NCBI GenBank assembly: GCA_012184525.1
Contig: WOFQ01000016.1
Location: 558,001 to 622,000 of the forward strand
Length of the DNA stretch: 64,000 nucleotides
Reading direction: 5' to 3'
Source of the DNA: Xenoacremonium recifei
Lineage: Eukaryota; Ascomycota; Sordariomycetes; Hypocreales; Nectriaceae
Shown here piece after piece: positions 34,289-46,351 of the stretch (its first letter is position 1; each line of letters starts with the position of its first letter). A model generated the notes under the pieces. That model was not told the origin of the DNA. It did no database searches and worked only from the letters and a program-made list of their open reading frames with translations. The position numbers were made by a program, and so were the translations under genes.

Positions 34289-37003
34289 AGACAATACTTT
34301 TCTCGCATGGCGGCCGGGTAGAGACAAGACGAGCATCGTCCGTTGCTGCCGAGATATCTGAGAGACAAGGCTGAGCTTCTTGGATATGTCTAGGGTAATC
34401 TCCAGTGAGGGAAGGACAGTGGTCGTGCTTTGGCGACATCGGCGCAACGGAATAACGACAATTATTCGACAAGGAAGATAAAAAGAAAGGTGAGTCTCTC
34501 CATACATTAATACGAGGCGGTCGCATGGTCGATGGAGGCTGATAATACTCAAGACAAATAATGGATGGCTCTTTCCTTCTGCGCCCACAACCGCACTTAC
34601 CATTATTGCGAATTTCTACGGAGTACATCACATGCATAAGAACTCAAGCACAGCATATTTCCCTCCTAAGAATCATTTCTACTTGGATTTCAAACTCGCA
34701 TTGAAGTCCATACCTTGGAAAGAGTCCCAATATCCACCGCCGGATCATCTAATCATAGCTCTCCGTGTTCGACTGATTAAGCATGGCGATGCCGTTAAAG
34801 GAGACTTCCCTTGACACGAGCTTCAGCACTGCCCCCAGATCACCGCCCCTGCGCTGTCGACCCGAGATAATCATAATCTCTGACGACAGCCACCGACAAG
34901 CAGATTGCCCTCGCACGCGTACGGGCGATGCAGAGTGCCAAACAGACCTGGCCCGTGGGGGAATCCGAGATTACCACTGCCGCGGGGACCCGCACGATCC
35001 AAATATAACGACGGGCAATTCAGTTCAGTTTGCAGCGATAGCAGGGAGTTTGACAGTGTGTGGGCGGCGCGGCTCCGGGTTCCTCGACCTGGGCTAAGGC
35101 GCTGAGAGACCCCCGGGCTGCGGCACAGAAGCTTGTTCGACGTCCTCGACCGCCCTGGAACGCGGCATCCCTGCTTGGCAGCACTGGCGGGTTTCGCTGC
35201 TGTGAGAGATGCCATGTGCTGAGGGAATGCCAAGCTTCTTCGCCCGGACGGAGCAAGCGTTCGCGAAGTTGCGATCCTCTTTTTGCGCTGGCTCCCGGCG
35301 GCTGGATCAGCCTTTGTGATGTCACTGTGCCTGATGATCAAGACCTCGACACGTCCTCGGCGGCACTTGAACACTGGAGAAGATTCGTTTCGGAGGAGGG
35401 GCACGCTGCCAGACTTGTCTCCAGAGTGGTAATGAGCGCCAGGAAAGCTTGATCGCGTGCTCTACGTCAACCTTGAAGAGGTCGGTGTTGGAAAATCCCT
35501 GCCTCGTGTAGAGCTCCAGTTTCCACAATCAACAAAGCAGCAAATATTCGGGCGTCCGTCGATCCCGAGGGACCATTGTTTTGGGCGTCTTCCTGATTGT
35601 CTTGCAGTCTTTGTCGGAGGGAAACAGCACTGCGTTACGGAATGGGGTGTTCCGTTCTAAAACGGGATCGCTTCTTGGAGGCAAACGTCATGTCAGTCTT
35701 GGCCGAGTCTGGGCAGCCGTTCAATACTGTGCGTGCACTTGAGTCGCTGTCTCAATTTGCAGACCCGTTGACGCGCAATACTCGCCCACTTGGAGGACGG
35801 GTTTACCGCCCTGGGAGCATACCATTGGCAGCTGATCGATCGCTGGACTCTTCACTGCGAGACAGCATTTCAACCGCAGGCTCGGGGCCAGCGATCACAG
35901 TGTGTACGCAGTCCGTCTGGAGGGACGCGTGGCAGCGACGTCTCGGAGCTTTGGGGAACGTCTAGAATGTGTCAGGGGGGCTACGGGGATGGGGCCAGGG
36001 ACGGCCAGCCAGCGGTGGCCGCAGACACCCAAACCTCACGTTCAGGGCGACTCGCCACTGGCCAGGGATGGCCCCTTGCTGCTCTCCACCAGCCAAACGC
36101 TGAGGCTCCGCCGATCAGGGTTCTGATGGTGCACATCTTCCATCTCGTTCCCCATCTTCCCTGCCATTCCCCTATCCAGCGGCTCCAGAGGCTCCAGCGA
36201 GCTCCAGCACGCCCCAGCCGCGATGGCAGACAGACGACGGAATGGCATGGGGCTCGAGCTGCCTCCCCCTCTGCTGGATGTGGCAGGCCAGCCTGAATAT
36301 CGCTTCCCAAGCGTGGAAGAAACTGGAGGTGAAGACGGCGAGGGGTGAGCCCGGCTCCAGTTATCCCAGCACGCAAGACGTATGAGACGTCCGGTCTCGA
36401 GACAGATGAGTGGACGACGCGATCCTGGTTCGGCTTCAGGGATCTCAACTGGCCAACCTCCACTTCTTTGGGAAGAACTGAACTCTCTATGGAGAAGGCA
36501 GTACGTATGTCCGTCCGTCTATCAAGCCGTGTGGTGTATGTATCAGCGATACGTACAGGATCCCGGGCGGCGTGGAGGTAAGGTAAAACTCCCTGCCTCC
36601 TCGTCACGCTATCCGTCCTCGACGTTATTATTGACTTTACCTTTCCGTTTCTCTTGTGTTTGATCGTTTTCTCCTCGTCTCTCTTCCCATCCCTCCCGGT
36701 TGGTGAAGCTTATTCTCGACTCTCATTCCCTAAAGTGTAATTTTCTTTCTTGTCTTGTTCGTTGTTCAAGAGCTCTTCTCTTTCTCGCAGGCTCCCCTCT
36801 ACAAGCCTGACAAAGACATCCGACCGACGTTGCGTGTGCTATTCCTCTGTTCAGTGGGCAAGTCGACATCTTGTCTTGCTCATCGAATATCTTTTCTATT
36901 ACTGCCTTGTTCGGGATTTATTTGGCGAATGTCAATCGCTTCTTCCAGAATTGAAACATTTCGACTACACCGACGACTTCACTCACTATATCTAATCCCT
37001 TCG
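34289..37003. other. Intergenic region, F-box gene to DUF3405 gene
   Basis: 2.7 kb with many short overlapping frames on both strands, none with consistent coding character or supported splice structure. The last 400 bp are C/T-rich and probably contain the promoter and leader of the DUF3405 gene. Confidence 0.45.
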
Positions 37004-37048
37004 ATGACGACCGACCTGGTTCACAGACTCCCCCACGAGGTCACTTAA
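37004..37048 (+). promoter_or_regulatory. Upstream ORF in the DUF3405 leader
   Basis: A 14-codon ATG-initiated frame (MTTDLVHRLPHEVT) ending 37 nt before the main ATG, inside the presumed leader. Such a frame could dampen translation of the main gene. Its place in the transcript depends on the unmapped start site. Confidence 0.4.
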
Positions 37049-37085
37049 ATTTTCACACACGACTTGAAGGACCATAATCAGCAAT

Positions 37086-39480
37086 ATGCTTCCTGGAGCT
37101 GGATCCGATACATCTGCGATGTCGCGGCGTTCATCCTTCATCACCATCAGCAGTCGATCAAGCTCGCGGGTATCAGTATGCCGGAAAGGCGAGCCCATCC
37201 TGCCATACGCCAACATACCCGACATACCAGAAAAGCCAAAGCCTAGAATTCGAGTTCGAACCTTGTTGGGCCATTGCCTCTATCGAAGAGTACTATTATG
37301 GGCACTCACCCTCGTCTTCCTAGGGACCATTGGCTTGCTTCGAGCCAATGATGGCAAGGGTGTCGATGTTGGCCGGTACCACATTGGCCTGAGCCTGACA
37401 GGCGTGGATTATGCAACTGCAACAGTCACATTGCAGGATGACGAGGAGATGGTTGTGGTGACTGGCGATTTTGATGGTGATGGAAAGCTCGAGGTTCAGG
37501 AGGAGGAAGAGCTATTGACGGAGGAGGAGCAAAAAGAGAAGGACGAGCAGTTGAAGAAGATGCCCTGGCTGCGTTTCCCTCAGTAAGGATCTCTTGAGAC
37601 AAAACATCATTTACAAAGAAACTTGCTAACATTCTGGTAGTCTCGATGGTTACTTCCATGGCATTAAAACCGTGGTTGCCAAGACGCAACATGTCCCAGA
37701 GTATCCTAACAAGACACAGAAGGCGCCGCTTCCAAAGCCCCCGAAGGTCAAGGAGACACCGAAGCCAACAAAGTACAACCCGTATAATCACAGCAAGAAG
37801 GATCATGTGCAAACGTGCTACCTGGACTACAACAACACTATTCCGGCACCTGACATCTATGCGTACAATGGGGTTCCCCAGCACATGCCTGACCCCGCAC
37901 TGGGCTCTTACGACCTTCTTGGAATGCGAGACGACGTATGCTTTGATCGTTTTGGCCGTTATGGCCCATATGGACTGGGTTACACTAAGATCGAGGGAGG
38001 TTCTGGTGTTGGCAGGGACACAGAGAGCGAGGGCAGTCAAGCAGTCTGGGAGGAGACGGACAAGATCGACTACAACTTCATGGACTGGGGAGATGCCCAA
38101 GATCGCTGCTTTGCGGCCAACAAGCACCGCTTCCGTGAGATCGACGACGAGACGGGCGAGCTGAAGGAGACGTCGGAGAAGAAGGGCCGCATCGCCGTGG
38201 TGGTCCGGGCCTACACCGGGTTCCGGTGGACGGAGCATGCCATCCTCAACTTCCGGGCCATGATCAACGAGCTGTCGCTGCGATCGGGCGGCGAGTACGC
38301 GGTGCACCTCCTGATGCAGGTTCGCAACACCGACCTGCCCATCTTCTCAGACGACCAGACGGTGGAGGAGATCATCGACGCCAACGTGCCCGCCGAGTTC
38401 CGCAGCCTCGTGACGCTCTGGAGCGAGTCGCAGATGAAGCTCTTCTACCCGGGCCGCTTCGACACGCCGCTGAGCAACCCGTCCAACGCCGACGTCCACG
38501 GCATCTACCGCAGCGCCCACCTCCCGCTGCAGGTCTTCGCCATGCAGCACCCTGAGTACGAGCACTTCTGGAACTGGGAGATGGACATGCGCTACCTGGG
38601 CAGCTACTACGAGTTCTTCGACCGCGTGGGCGGCTGGGCGGCCGAGCAGCCCCGACCCCTTCTCTGGGAGCGCAGCGCCAAGTACTACATTCCTGCGTAT
38701 CACGGCTCGTGGGAGAACTTCACGGCGACGGTCCAGCGCGATACCGTCAAGTCAGGCCGTACCACCGTCTTCGGCCCTGTGGACTTTGACGACCGCAAGC
38801 CCCTGCGCTTCGAGGAGGAGGGCCGCAGCGCCATGCCCGAGTCGTGCTCAGCGCGTCCCGACCAGAGCCAATGCGGCGTGGGCGAGGCCGCCGACCTCAT
38901 CACGCTCAACCCCATGTTCGACGTCGAGGACTCGGGCTGGGTCTTCACCTACGATATCACCGGCTGGCGCGCCCCCCCTCCCCGTCGCTGCGCCATCATC
39001 ACGGCCTCGCGCCTCAGCCGCCGCCTCCTGATGGCCATGCACGAGGAGGTCTGGCGCCACCACCGCACCATGTTCTCCGAGATGTTCCCGCCCTCGGTCG
39101 CCCTGCACCACGGCTTCAAGGCGACGTACGCGCCGCATCCCATCTTCCTGGACCGCGCCTGGAGCCCCTTTGGCGACATCGACGCAGCCTTCAACGGCGG
39201 CCGCGATGGCTCGACGTCGGGCCGTGGCAGCCCCTTTGACCTGCGCAACGAGCACAACCACCGTGGTGCGAGCTGGTACTTCAACAGCGAGTTCTCCGGC
39301 CTGTTGTGGCGGCGCTGGCTGGGCTATGCGCAGAAGGACGGCCGCGGGAAGCTTGGTGGTCGGGCTGGCGAGGGCGTTGAGAGGGGTGGCAGGATCGAGG
39401 AGATGCAGGGCACTGGCCGGATGTGCTTGCGTGGGATGCTGGTTCATCCTATCAAGTATGAGCATCCGGTTGATGGTTAG
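37086..39480 (+). CDS. DUF3405 family type II membrane protein (glycosyltransferase-like)
   Basis: 778 residues from exons 37086-37582 and 37641-39480; the junction CA|T restores His. The layout is that of a Golgi-type membrane enzyme: Ser/Arg-rich cytoplasmic tail (1-65), one hydrophobic anchor (about 67-85, VLLWALTLVFLGTIGLL), an acidic and Lys/Pro-rich stem, then a luminal domain from about 200. The domain carries the family blocks AVVVRAYTGFRWTEHAILNFRAMINELSL-like, LLMQVRN, FWNWEMDMRYLGSYYEFFDRVG and YYIPAYHGSW. The family is widespread in filamentous fungi and annotated as a domain of unknown function; the overall look suggests glycosyl transfer, but no activity can be assigned. Codon use turns very GC-rich from about 38150 onward. 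Confidence 0.85.
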
Positions 39481-40547
39481 ACGAGACGCCCTGCTGCTGC
39501 TGCTGCTGCCCTAAGACTTCCCCCATCTACTCAGGGGTTCACTGATACTCAACGACTCGACATCACACACACAAGCCACTCACTACAACACTACACGACA
39601 CATGCACATAGACACGCACACACACTCTCTCTCTCTCTCACCGTCGTTCTCTCATTTCCTTACTCAAAAGTACATAGACGTCCCGCGGGACACTCACGAT
39701 CTTTTACACCCTTTTAACTCTAGTTACTTCATAGCATGGGCGGTCTTTACCAACCACGGGATGGGCGGCATGCATCTTTGGAGCGCGGATACACAGCGGC
39801 TCCTGGCGTTCCGGATTTGCTTGGAGCTGGTATGGCTTCGTATATAGAAAGGCCTTCAATGGAAATCACATTCGTTCATAATTTTGTGTCCCTGACTTAT
39901 TTGAGTGTTTGTGTCGTGAGAAAGCGCCTGTTGTCTCGCACTGCCATTAGAGGAGGAAATTGTGAGTCGTGGATGATCAAATGCAAAGAACAAAAAACAT
40001 ATATATTTCAACCAACCGAAAAGACAAGTTTCCCTTCCCCAACCCTGTCGTACCCTATCCTATCCTACCCTACCTACCCAAGCCAACACACATACATGCG
40101 TACCCAACCCCTCCCCTCAAAACTTCATCATCAATCATAGCCCCCTCCCCCCCTCCCGCATTCGTCCCAAAACAGCAGCACCAATCCCTTTTCCCAAGAA
40201 AGTATTCCTCCTCCAGGGCTCATTACGCATGACCTGACGGGAGAGAGCAATACCCAAGGTATCAATAAATACAGCAAATAATAGTTTGGGCGATAATAGC
40301 AAAGCAAGCAAGCAAGCGAGCGGCGCAAGAAACAAGACGCAAAATCGAAAAGAAGCCCCGCGACGCCGTCAACACCCTGAACGCCAGTGAGAGCTCGTTG
40401 CGACTCCCGGCGGGGAGGGGGGAGGGGGAGGGAGTGAGTTGAGGAAAGTAACGCGTGAAAAGCAGAACGTACGTCCCCTTGTGCTTCACCGTGCAAGCTG
40501 AGACGGCGGAATAGACCACATGTCCAGCTCACGGAGGTGCGACGCGC
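39481..40547. other. Convergent intergenic region with simple repeats
   Basis: 1.1 kb between two facing stop codons. It holds a CTG run (39491-39508), an AC/CT microsatellite (39612-39639), a CTATC/CTACC-like stretch near 40050-40078 and an AAGC run near 40302-40320. No gene is supported. Confidence 0.6.
39612..39639. repeat. AC/CT dinucleotide microsatellite
   Basis: An AC-rich stretch passes directly into an uninterrupted CT run in the 3' flank of the DUF3405 gene. Confidence 0.85.
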
Positions 40548-41829
40548 TTACTTCCTCAGCACGGCGTCGTAGATGCTGACAAGGCCGGTGATGGCGGTGC
40601 CAACGAGGATGCCCTTGTAGCCGCCGTAGACGGCGAGATTCAAGCGCTCAATGGAGAACTCGGAGAGCAGGCCACCGAGCGTCGCGCCCTGGCCGTAGAC
40701 GACATAGGACACGAGGGCCTTGACGATGCTAAAGGTCAGCGGGTCGACGACGTACTCGGCGGCAGCCGCCTTACGGCCACGGGCGGGCGGAGTGCTCGTA
40801 GCGCTCAGGTTGAAGAAGTAGCCGAACAGGCTGGGCAGGATGACGCTGGTCAGGGCCCAGGTCAGGGCGGGCGACCAGAAGCTCGAGGTGAGCAGCAGGA
40901 ACATGTCGGGCAGGTAGACGGGATAGTCGGGGGTGCCGAGGGCGGGCACGGCGGGGATGGTGAAGGCGTAGGTGTCGCCGAGGATGCCGGCGCGGATGTA
41001 ATACAGCTCGAAGGCGGCGACGACGAAGAGCACGCTGGTGACGGTGCTGAGGGCCTCGCGCGTGGCGTGGCTGGCCTCGGTGATGCCGCTCTCCTGGTAG
41101 ATGGAGGACACGCGCTGGCGCACCACGAGGGTCGAGCGGTCGACGGCGTTGGCCACGTCGGCGGGCGTCGCGGGCAGCGGGATGCGCGCGGCCACTTGCG
41201 AGAGGCTGCGGCCGGGCGTTTGCACGAGCGCCGTGGCCGTAGATGTCAGGGCGCGCGAGGCAGAGTCGTCGCTCCTGGGACAGCCCGTCGTCAGTATGTC
41301 ATGTTGCGATTCCCAGTCTATCCAATCCAATACTCACTCGGGCGTGATCTCCTCGGCCAGCTTGGTCTGTCTCCGGCGAGCCACCTTGAGGCCATCGTCG
41401 CGGCTCTCGCGCTTCACCGGCGAGCCCAGCGCCTTGGAGCGGCTGTTGTAGTAGCCCGTGAGGTCCGAGTTGCCCGCCAACCGCGTCTGGTTGGCGGCGA
41501 GGAACTCGTCCAGCGCCGTCTCGAGCTCCGACTTCTTGTAGCTCTCGTAGCTGCGCGCGCCATCAGTCAGCCAGCGTGTCCTGTGCGTGCGTGCATGTGC
41601 ATCTCATCCTCGGATCGCGCCGCGCCGCGCCTGGCCTGGCGGGGAGGAGGAGGAGGGGAAGCGCGTCGCAGCTCTCGCGATGAATCATGGAAGCTCGCGC
41701 ATCGACGGCAGCGATGCTGGTGATGCGCGCAGCAGTCTGGGGGACTCACCCTGTCAGTCCGATCTGCTCAGCCAACACGGCGAGATCGCTCTTGCGCTGG
41801 CCGCGCAGCCAGCTGTTAGTCGTCGACAT
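40548..41829 (-). CDS. Multi-pass membrane protein with N-terminal SAP/HeH-like motif
   Basis: 339 residues from exons 41829-41750, 41550-41338 and 41274-40548; the frame is continuous across both junctions (GG|C and GA|G). The N-terminus (about 13-48, DLAVLAEQIGL then YKKSELETALDEFL) has the helix-extension-helix pattern of SAP/HeH/LEM-type DNA-associated motifs. A Lys/Arg-rich linker with SKALGSPVKRE follows. The C-terminal half has hydrophobic segments near 174-196, 221-254 (probably two), 278-294 and 316-336. I do not know a named homologue. A SAP/HeH motif on a multi-pass protein suggests an inner nuclear membrane or ER role, as in Heh1/Src1, but this is inference. Confidence 0.75.
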
Positions 41830-42844
41830 GACGTCTTCTTCGATGTTCCGCGGCGGAGGAGGAGAGGCCCGGGCGCGTCGAGAATTCGGCAGTGAATAAA
41901 AACGAGAAACCAGCAATTGAATCAGCTTAATGCCCCGTGCGTGAGTGGCGGCGAGAGGCTGAAGAAGATGGTGGTGATGGATGCTTGTGATAGCTTGGAG
42001 GTGTATCGTCGGCGCGAGGGTTGTTCCAGGCGGTGACAGCAGCGATAAAGTGTTAAGGTGGGAAGGTACTTCCGGCGGGCGCTGTGGCCGCTGCGTTGTT
42101 TATGTTTTTTTTCTGGGGGAGGAGCGACCGACGTGTTGTGGTGGGTGATGGCCGGCTTCCACTTCTATCCATCTGCCGCTCCACCTCCACTGCCGCCCTG
42201 GACTGGACTCGACCACTCACAATAGAGAGGACCTGCGCCGACGATGTAAACAAACCGGCCTCGAGGTACTCGCCAACACCGCGCATCTTTCTATTCTTCC
42301 GTCTGAAGACTGCCTGCCTTGGCTTATTGCAATACTCACCCTCTTCTGTTCCCGTGTGAATCTCCCTCCTCATCAATGACTTCTACGCGTTGGGAGAATT
42401 GCTCTCTTTGGTTCATGAGCAGCAGCAATTCCCGTCAACACGTACGGTAGATGAAGATCTTCCTCCCAGTCTCAATGCCACTTGTAGACGCTCGCATCAG
42501 CAACTCCCTCCTAGCTCTCCCCAACAAAAGCACTCGTCCCTTCTTGTTTACATTTCATCTCCCTCCAAATTCCCTCTTCTCGGCCTCCCATCATCATCCT
42601 CATTTCACCTGACCTCGGGCGGCCAATCAATTACAAGCGTAGCTTCACCTACACTTTTCCGGCCATTGCTCTCCTACGCTACAGCCGCCCAACTAATACC
42701 ATCTCGTCAATACGCACGCATTCGTCCATGTAGTACACGTCAATTCATCCATCTCATTTTGCACATTCTACAGTAGTCCGTAATCCGTACAGGTACATCG
42801 TTCTCATGCCACGTTTACTCACACAATGACATGCCTCTTGCTCA
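41830..42844. other. Intergenic region upstream of the SAP-like membrane protein gene
   Basis: 1.0 kb holding that gene's promoter and the 3' flank of the P450 gene. A 128-codon plus-strand frame at 42390-42776 is Ser/Pro/Leu-rich with no domain, and I do not call it. Confidence 0.45.
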
Positions 42845-44963
42845 TCACTCATCAATCCAACTGACAAATCTCTCGTGTCCCCTCTTCATAAACCGCACGG
42901 GGATGTGTTCACCCGTCAGCTTAAGCGTCAGAATCGTCGTCGCCCTGCTGATCTTGGCCCGGCTCGCCGCCTGTGCCGTGCTGTACAACTCCGTCTTCTT
43001 CGCCCGGCTCATTGTGCTGACCTCGTCGTCGCTCGCCCACTCGTCCACCGCAAGCTCCAGGCTATAGCTCCGGAACAGCACCGCCAGGATCGCGACAATC
43101 TCCACCTGCGCAATTCGCCGGCCCAGGCAAGATCGCGGTCCGTCACTGAATGGAATGTACGCGCCCCGCTCCGGCCGGAAGAGCTGCGCGCTCGTGTCAG
43201 GGCCGCCGTAGCCCCCAAAGTCTTCGGCGTCCGTCTCCGTCCTCTGCTGCCTCTCCAGCTCTGTCTCCTCGCTGTGGCCGTTCTCGTTCTTCCGGAACCA
43301 TCTCTCCGGCACCCAGTCCTCCACGTCGTCCTTGCCTGGCCGGATCTTGCTGGGTCGCGATGGCCAGTATCGGGGGTTTCGGTGAACCGAGACGGCGACC
43401 AGAGATATCACCGTCCACTTAGGTAGCACATGTTTCTGTCCGTCGATGCTGATGACCTGGTCCTGGCTTGGTGACACCTTCTTGGGGATTTCCACCACCG
43501 CCGGCATCAATCGTAGCGTCTCGTTCATACAGGCACCAAGCATGCTAGCCAGCATGGGGTTCACGAGACTCTCATAGTCCCAGGTGCTCGGGTCGCTGTC
43601 ACCCAGAATCTCGTCAATGTCCTTCTGCAACCGCCGTTGAGACGCGGGATTGTTCGCAAGTTCCACGAGAATGAAGTGCATTGCGTTTGCTGTTGTCTCG
43701 TGGCCCGCAGCGAGCATGATGAACGCGTTGCCCAAAATATCGCTTCTCGAGAGTGTCCCGGTCTTCAGACCGCGTTCCTTGTCTGTGACGTTCCCGTCTG
43801 CATCCCGTGCTCCGTAGCTGGATCGTACAAGCTGTCCCATGAGATCCATTCCTTCCACGTGTTCGCCCCGGCGAGTCTCTTCGATCTTCTCGTCCATGAG
43901 TTCTTTCAAGTACTTGTCAAAGTCTTCGCCAGCATCGGCAGCAAGACGCGTCTTCTTAGTCGGTATCAACCCTGCGTTGGCATGTCAGTAAACTCCGAAT
44001 CCAAAATACCACCAAGATGAGCATACTTAATAGCCAGCGGGGCACCAGTAAAAGATACAAAATCAACTCCAATACCATGGCCATGGTATCCACGAAACTC
44101 AATTTGTGTCCTGCAAAGGGTTCAAGGGAGCCGTATTTAGCCTTGTTCGGGTCGGTTCCCTCTGGTAACGTCTCGCCGGGCCAGAGGAGCGTCAAACCAA
44201 AGCCGACGTAACTGATGATGTTGAGAGCCAATCTCATGGTGTCATGATCCAAGTCATCAATGGTCTCACTACGAGTCCCGTCCGATCCGGTCCAGAATTT
44301 GACGAGACCTTGCGCCTGTCGGATAGATTCCTTGAACACGAGTGCTGCATTCTTCTCATTAAACGTCGCCGAAGTCACCTTGCGATGCATCCGCCAGACG
44401 GCTCCCTCAGACGCAAGAACATTATCTCCGAATTGGCGCAAGATCTCGTAAGTCTCAGTCAGCTTAGGGAAGTGCTCGCGTCGCGCAGTAAACTGGCTGA
44501 TAGCCTCCGCGTTACTTGCCATGAGGAACAGCATGCGAGGAGATACAATGATGAAGACGTCGCCATGACGCGCAAAGCGTTCATGACGAGTGCGGTAGGT
44601 AAAGTTGGGGATCAATGGACTGTGGAAGTCGCGATATCAGCTGCACCGTCTAGTGAGCCAGGTGACTCGAGAACTTACTCTAGCCATTCCTCCCATAACG
44701 ATTCCGGCAAGAGTTTGATGACGGGAATCCATAGCTTATGAGTCAATTGCCAAGGCAAAAATATGGGAGAACATGCTTCAGAACAGCTCGTTAGTAATTG
44801 GACTTTGATTCAGCATCATAAGCTGAGGGTCCGGGTGCTTACGAGCAACAATGTAGGGAAGACCTGTCTTCTTGGCCGCAGCAATACTGCGCTGCAGGCT
44901 GGAGATGTACTGGTAGATACCATAGAGCAGAGCAGCTATGGCGAGAAGCGGGATCGAATGCAT
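42845..44963 (-). CDS. Cytochrome P450 monooxygenase
   Basis: Haem-thiolate enzyme of 645 residues from exons 44963-44843, 44775-44679, 44619-44027 and 43971-42845. An N-terminal membrane anchor (IPLLAIAALLYGIYQYI) is followed by a PCSPIFLPW-type segment, the C-helix WRMHRK, the I-helix AGHETT (359-364), the K-helix ETLRL with Glu421 and Arg424, PERW, and the haem loop FSDGPRSCLG with Cys552. All catalytic landmarks are intact. The protein is longer than the usual 500-550 residues, partly through an acidic Gln/Glu-rich insertion between PERW and the haem loop. There is no neighbouring polyketide synthase, NRPS or terpene gene, so it does not look like part of a metabolite cluster; substrate is unknown. 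Confidence 0.92.
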
Positions 44964-45724
44964 CGTGTCTGCTTGACGTTGTCGAAAACTCGATCAAACC
45001 CAATGAGCTCCCCCGGATATCCGAACAATTGGAGGACAACAGATTGGGCAGTGAGTTTAGGCTATGTAAACGCCGTCACATGCAAAATGGGGCGCACTTG
45101 TACGATGCAGCAGCGCAATGCTCTTGCTGTAGCTTGGAACTCGACAAGGTCAGGTCATGAAGTTGAAGGAGTAAGAAGGCCAAGGGTCAGCAGATTTCTC
45201 TTGACGTCAACTGGCGGTTGGTCCATCGATACTGCCAGCAAAACAGAAACAAGGGGTCGTCACATTAACATTTCTGTTTCGGATTTGACGGGGGTCTGAG
45301 TGATAGCTGGAAGCTTTAGATGGCGCCCGTCCGGGAATCGAGCCGGAGCGGAGATCAGTTCCGCAGGGTCTTGCACGGGTCTAGGCCGCTTTTGAGCACT
45401 GGGTATGAAGTCGAGGATGAGAGATGAATTCAGTCGCAAGCTGGCACATAGACAGGTCGAAGAAAAATCGAGGTTGACGGAATGTTCATTAGCAGTCCTA
45501 GGCGCATGTTCTCGATTACCTAACGGGGTATCTCAATAAATGTGTAATATGGAAGTTACGAACATCTTCCTTTCAGCATCCCTTTGCTTACCCTACATTA
45601 CCATGAATACCAATCGACGCTGGGTGGTCCTCGCCGATCACACTAGACTCAATTTTAGAAAGAACTAATGTGTTGAAATACAAGCATTGTCTATGTAGTG
45701 TGTTCGTGGTTGTACTTTCTTCGC
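44964..45724. other. P450 upstream region and start of a lower-GC stretch
   Basis: No gene supported. It contains a perfect CRE-like palindrome (45202-45209) in the P450 upstream region and a tRNA 3'-end look-alike near 45321-45345 that fails folding. Base composition becomes richer in A/T from about 45400. Confidence 0.45.
45202..45209. promoter_or_regulatory. CRE-like palindrome upstream of the P450 gene
   Basis: TGACGTCA, the perfect consensus for ATF/CREB-type bZIP factors, lies about 240 bp 5' of the P450 start codon. Binding is inferred from the motif only. Confidence 0.35.
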
Positions 45725-46351
45725 CTACATGGGTGGCTCAGCGATACCCCTAGGAAAGACAAAAGTAAATTTAACCCTTTCCTCGACATCCACCACCTCC
45801 ATGAAAGACAAGTGAATCTGGCTTTTTTCCCCCCCACGGACGACACCCACCCACCACCTAGAGTTGTCTCGCTTCACCTTCTCCCCCTGAATGGACGGCT
45901 CCCCTCCTGGTGTAATTTTTGGCAATCCGAGGGAAAAGCGTCCGGCCCTGTGTATTGCCCGTACTTCGAATTTTGCGATGTACTCCATTGGTCGGATGAT
46001 TTTCTTGTTCACTGTGTGTCGAGTGGCTTCCAGGTCTTGTTTGGCTATCTGCTTCCACCACGTGATTGCGTCGGCTTGTGCCTTTTGTGTTGTCTCCAAC
46101 TTAAACATGCGTTTGTTGAGCTGGTCGAGATTGTCGTATAGCTCCCGTAGCTGTCTCATGGTGACCGCCCTGTACCTCGTCTTCTCCTGGGTTGCGATCA
46201 CTTCGTCATCGGTGTCGGCGCTCAGGGTGTGATCAGCGTCGTCATGCATGATGACGGGTTCAGCGTCGACAACAGGTTCACCCTCGTCCCTCGTCTCGTC
46301 GTTATTCTTGTCATCGGCATTTGTTGTTTTTGGTGTCGTGTCAGATACCAT
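45725..46351 (-). CDS. Hypothetical protein with coiled coil (possibly 3' exon of a larger gene)
   Basis: Not recognised. A 208-residue frame from ATG 46351: acidic Asp/Thr-rich start, then a probable coiled coil (about 62-125, with MRQLRELYDNLDQLNKRMFKL), then a basic region with PRGIAEPPM at the end. The same frame is also open upstream (about 46666-46433), interrupted by a single TGA near 46430-46432. A 54-nt intron with donor GTTGAC and acceptor CCAG would remove the TGA and keep the frame, so the true gene may begin further upstream and may even include the 47335-46838 frame. No domain suggests a function; the gene lies in a lower-GC stretch without housekeeping genes. Confidence 0.45.
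   Translation of the reverse strand: MVSDTTPKTTNADDKNNDETRDEGEPVVDAEPVIMHDDADHTLSADTDDEVIATQEKTRYRAVTMRQLRELYDNLDQLNKRMFKLETTQKAQADAITWWKQIAKQDLEATRHTVNKKIIRPMEYIAKFEVRAIHRAGRFSLGLPKITPGGEPSIQGEKVKRDNSRWWVGVVRGGEKSQIHLSFMEVVDVEERVKFTFVFPRGIAEPPM

Noticed and set aside
42390..42776. 128-codon plus-strand frame between the SAP-like membrane protein and P450 genes
   Set aside because: Ser/Pro/Leu-rich without domain or conserved look; consistent with a C/T-rich non-coding stretch.
45321..45345. Minus-strand sequence like a tRNA T-arm and 3' end (GGCTCGATTCCC then GGGCGCCA)
   Set aside because: The T-stem does not pair with a 7-nt loop, no matching 5' acceptor half is found upstream, and the A-box is missing.
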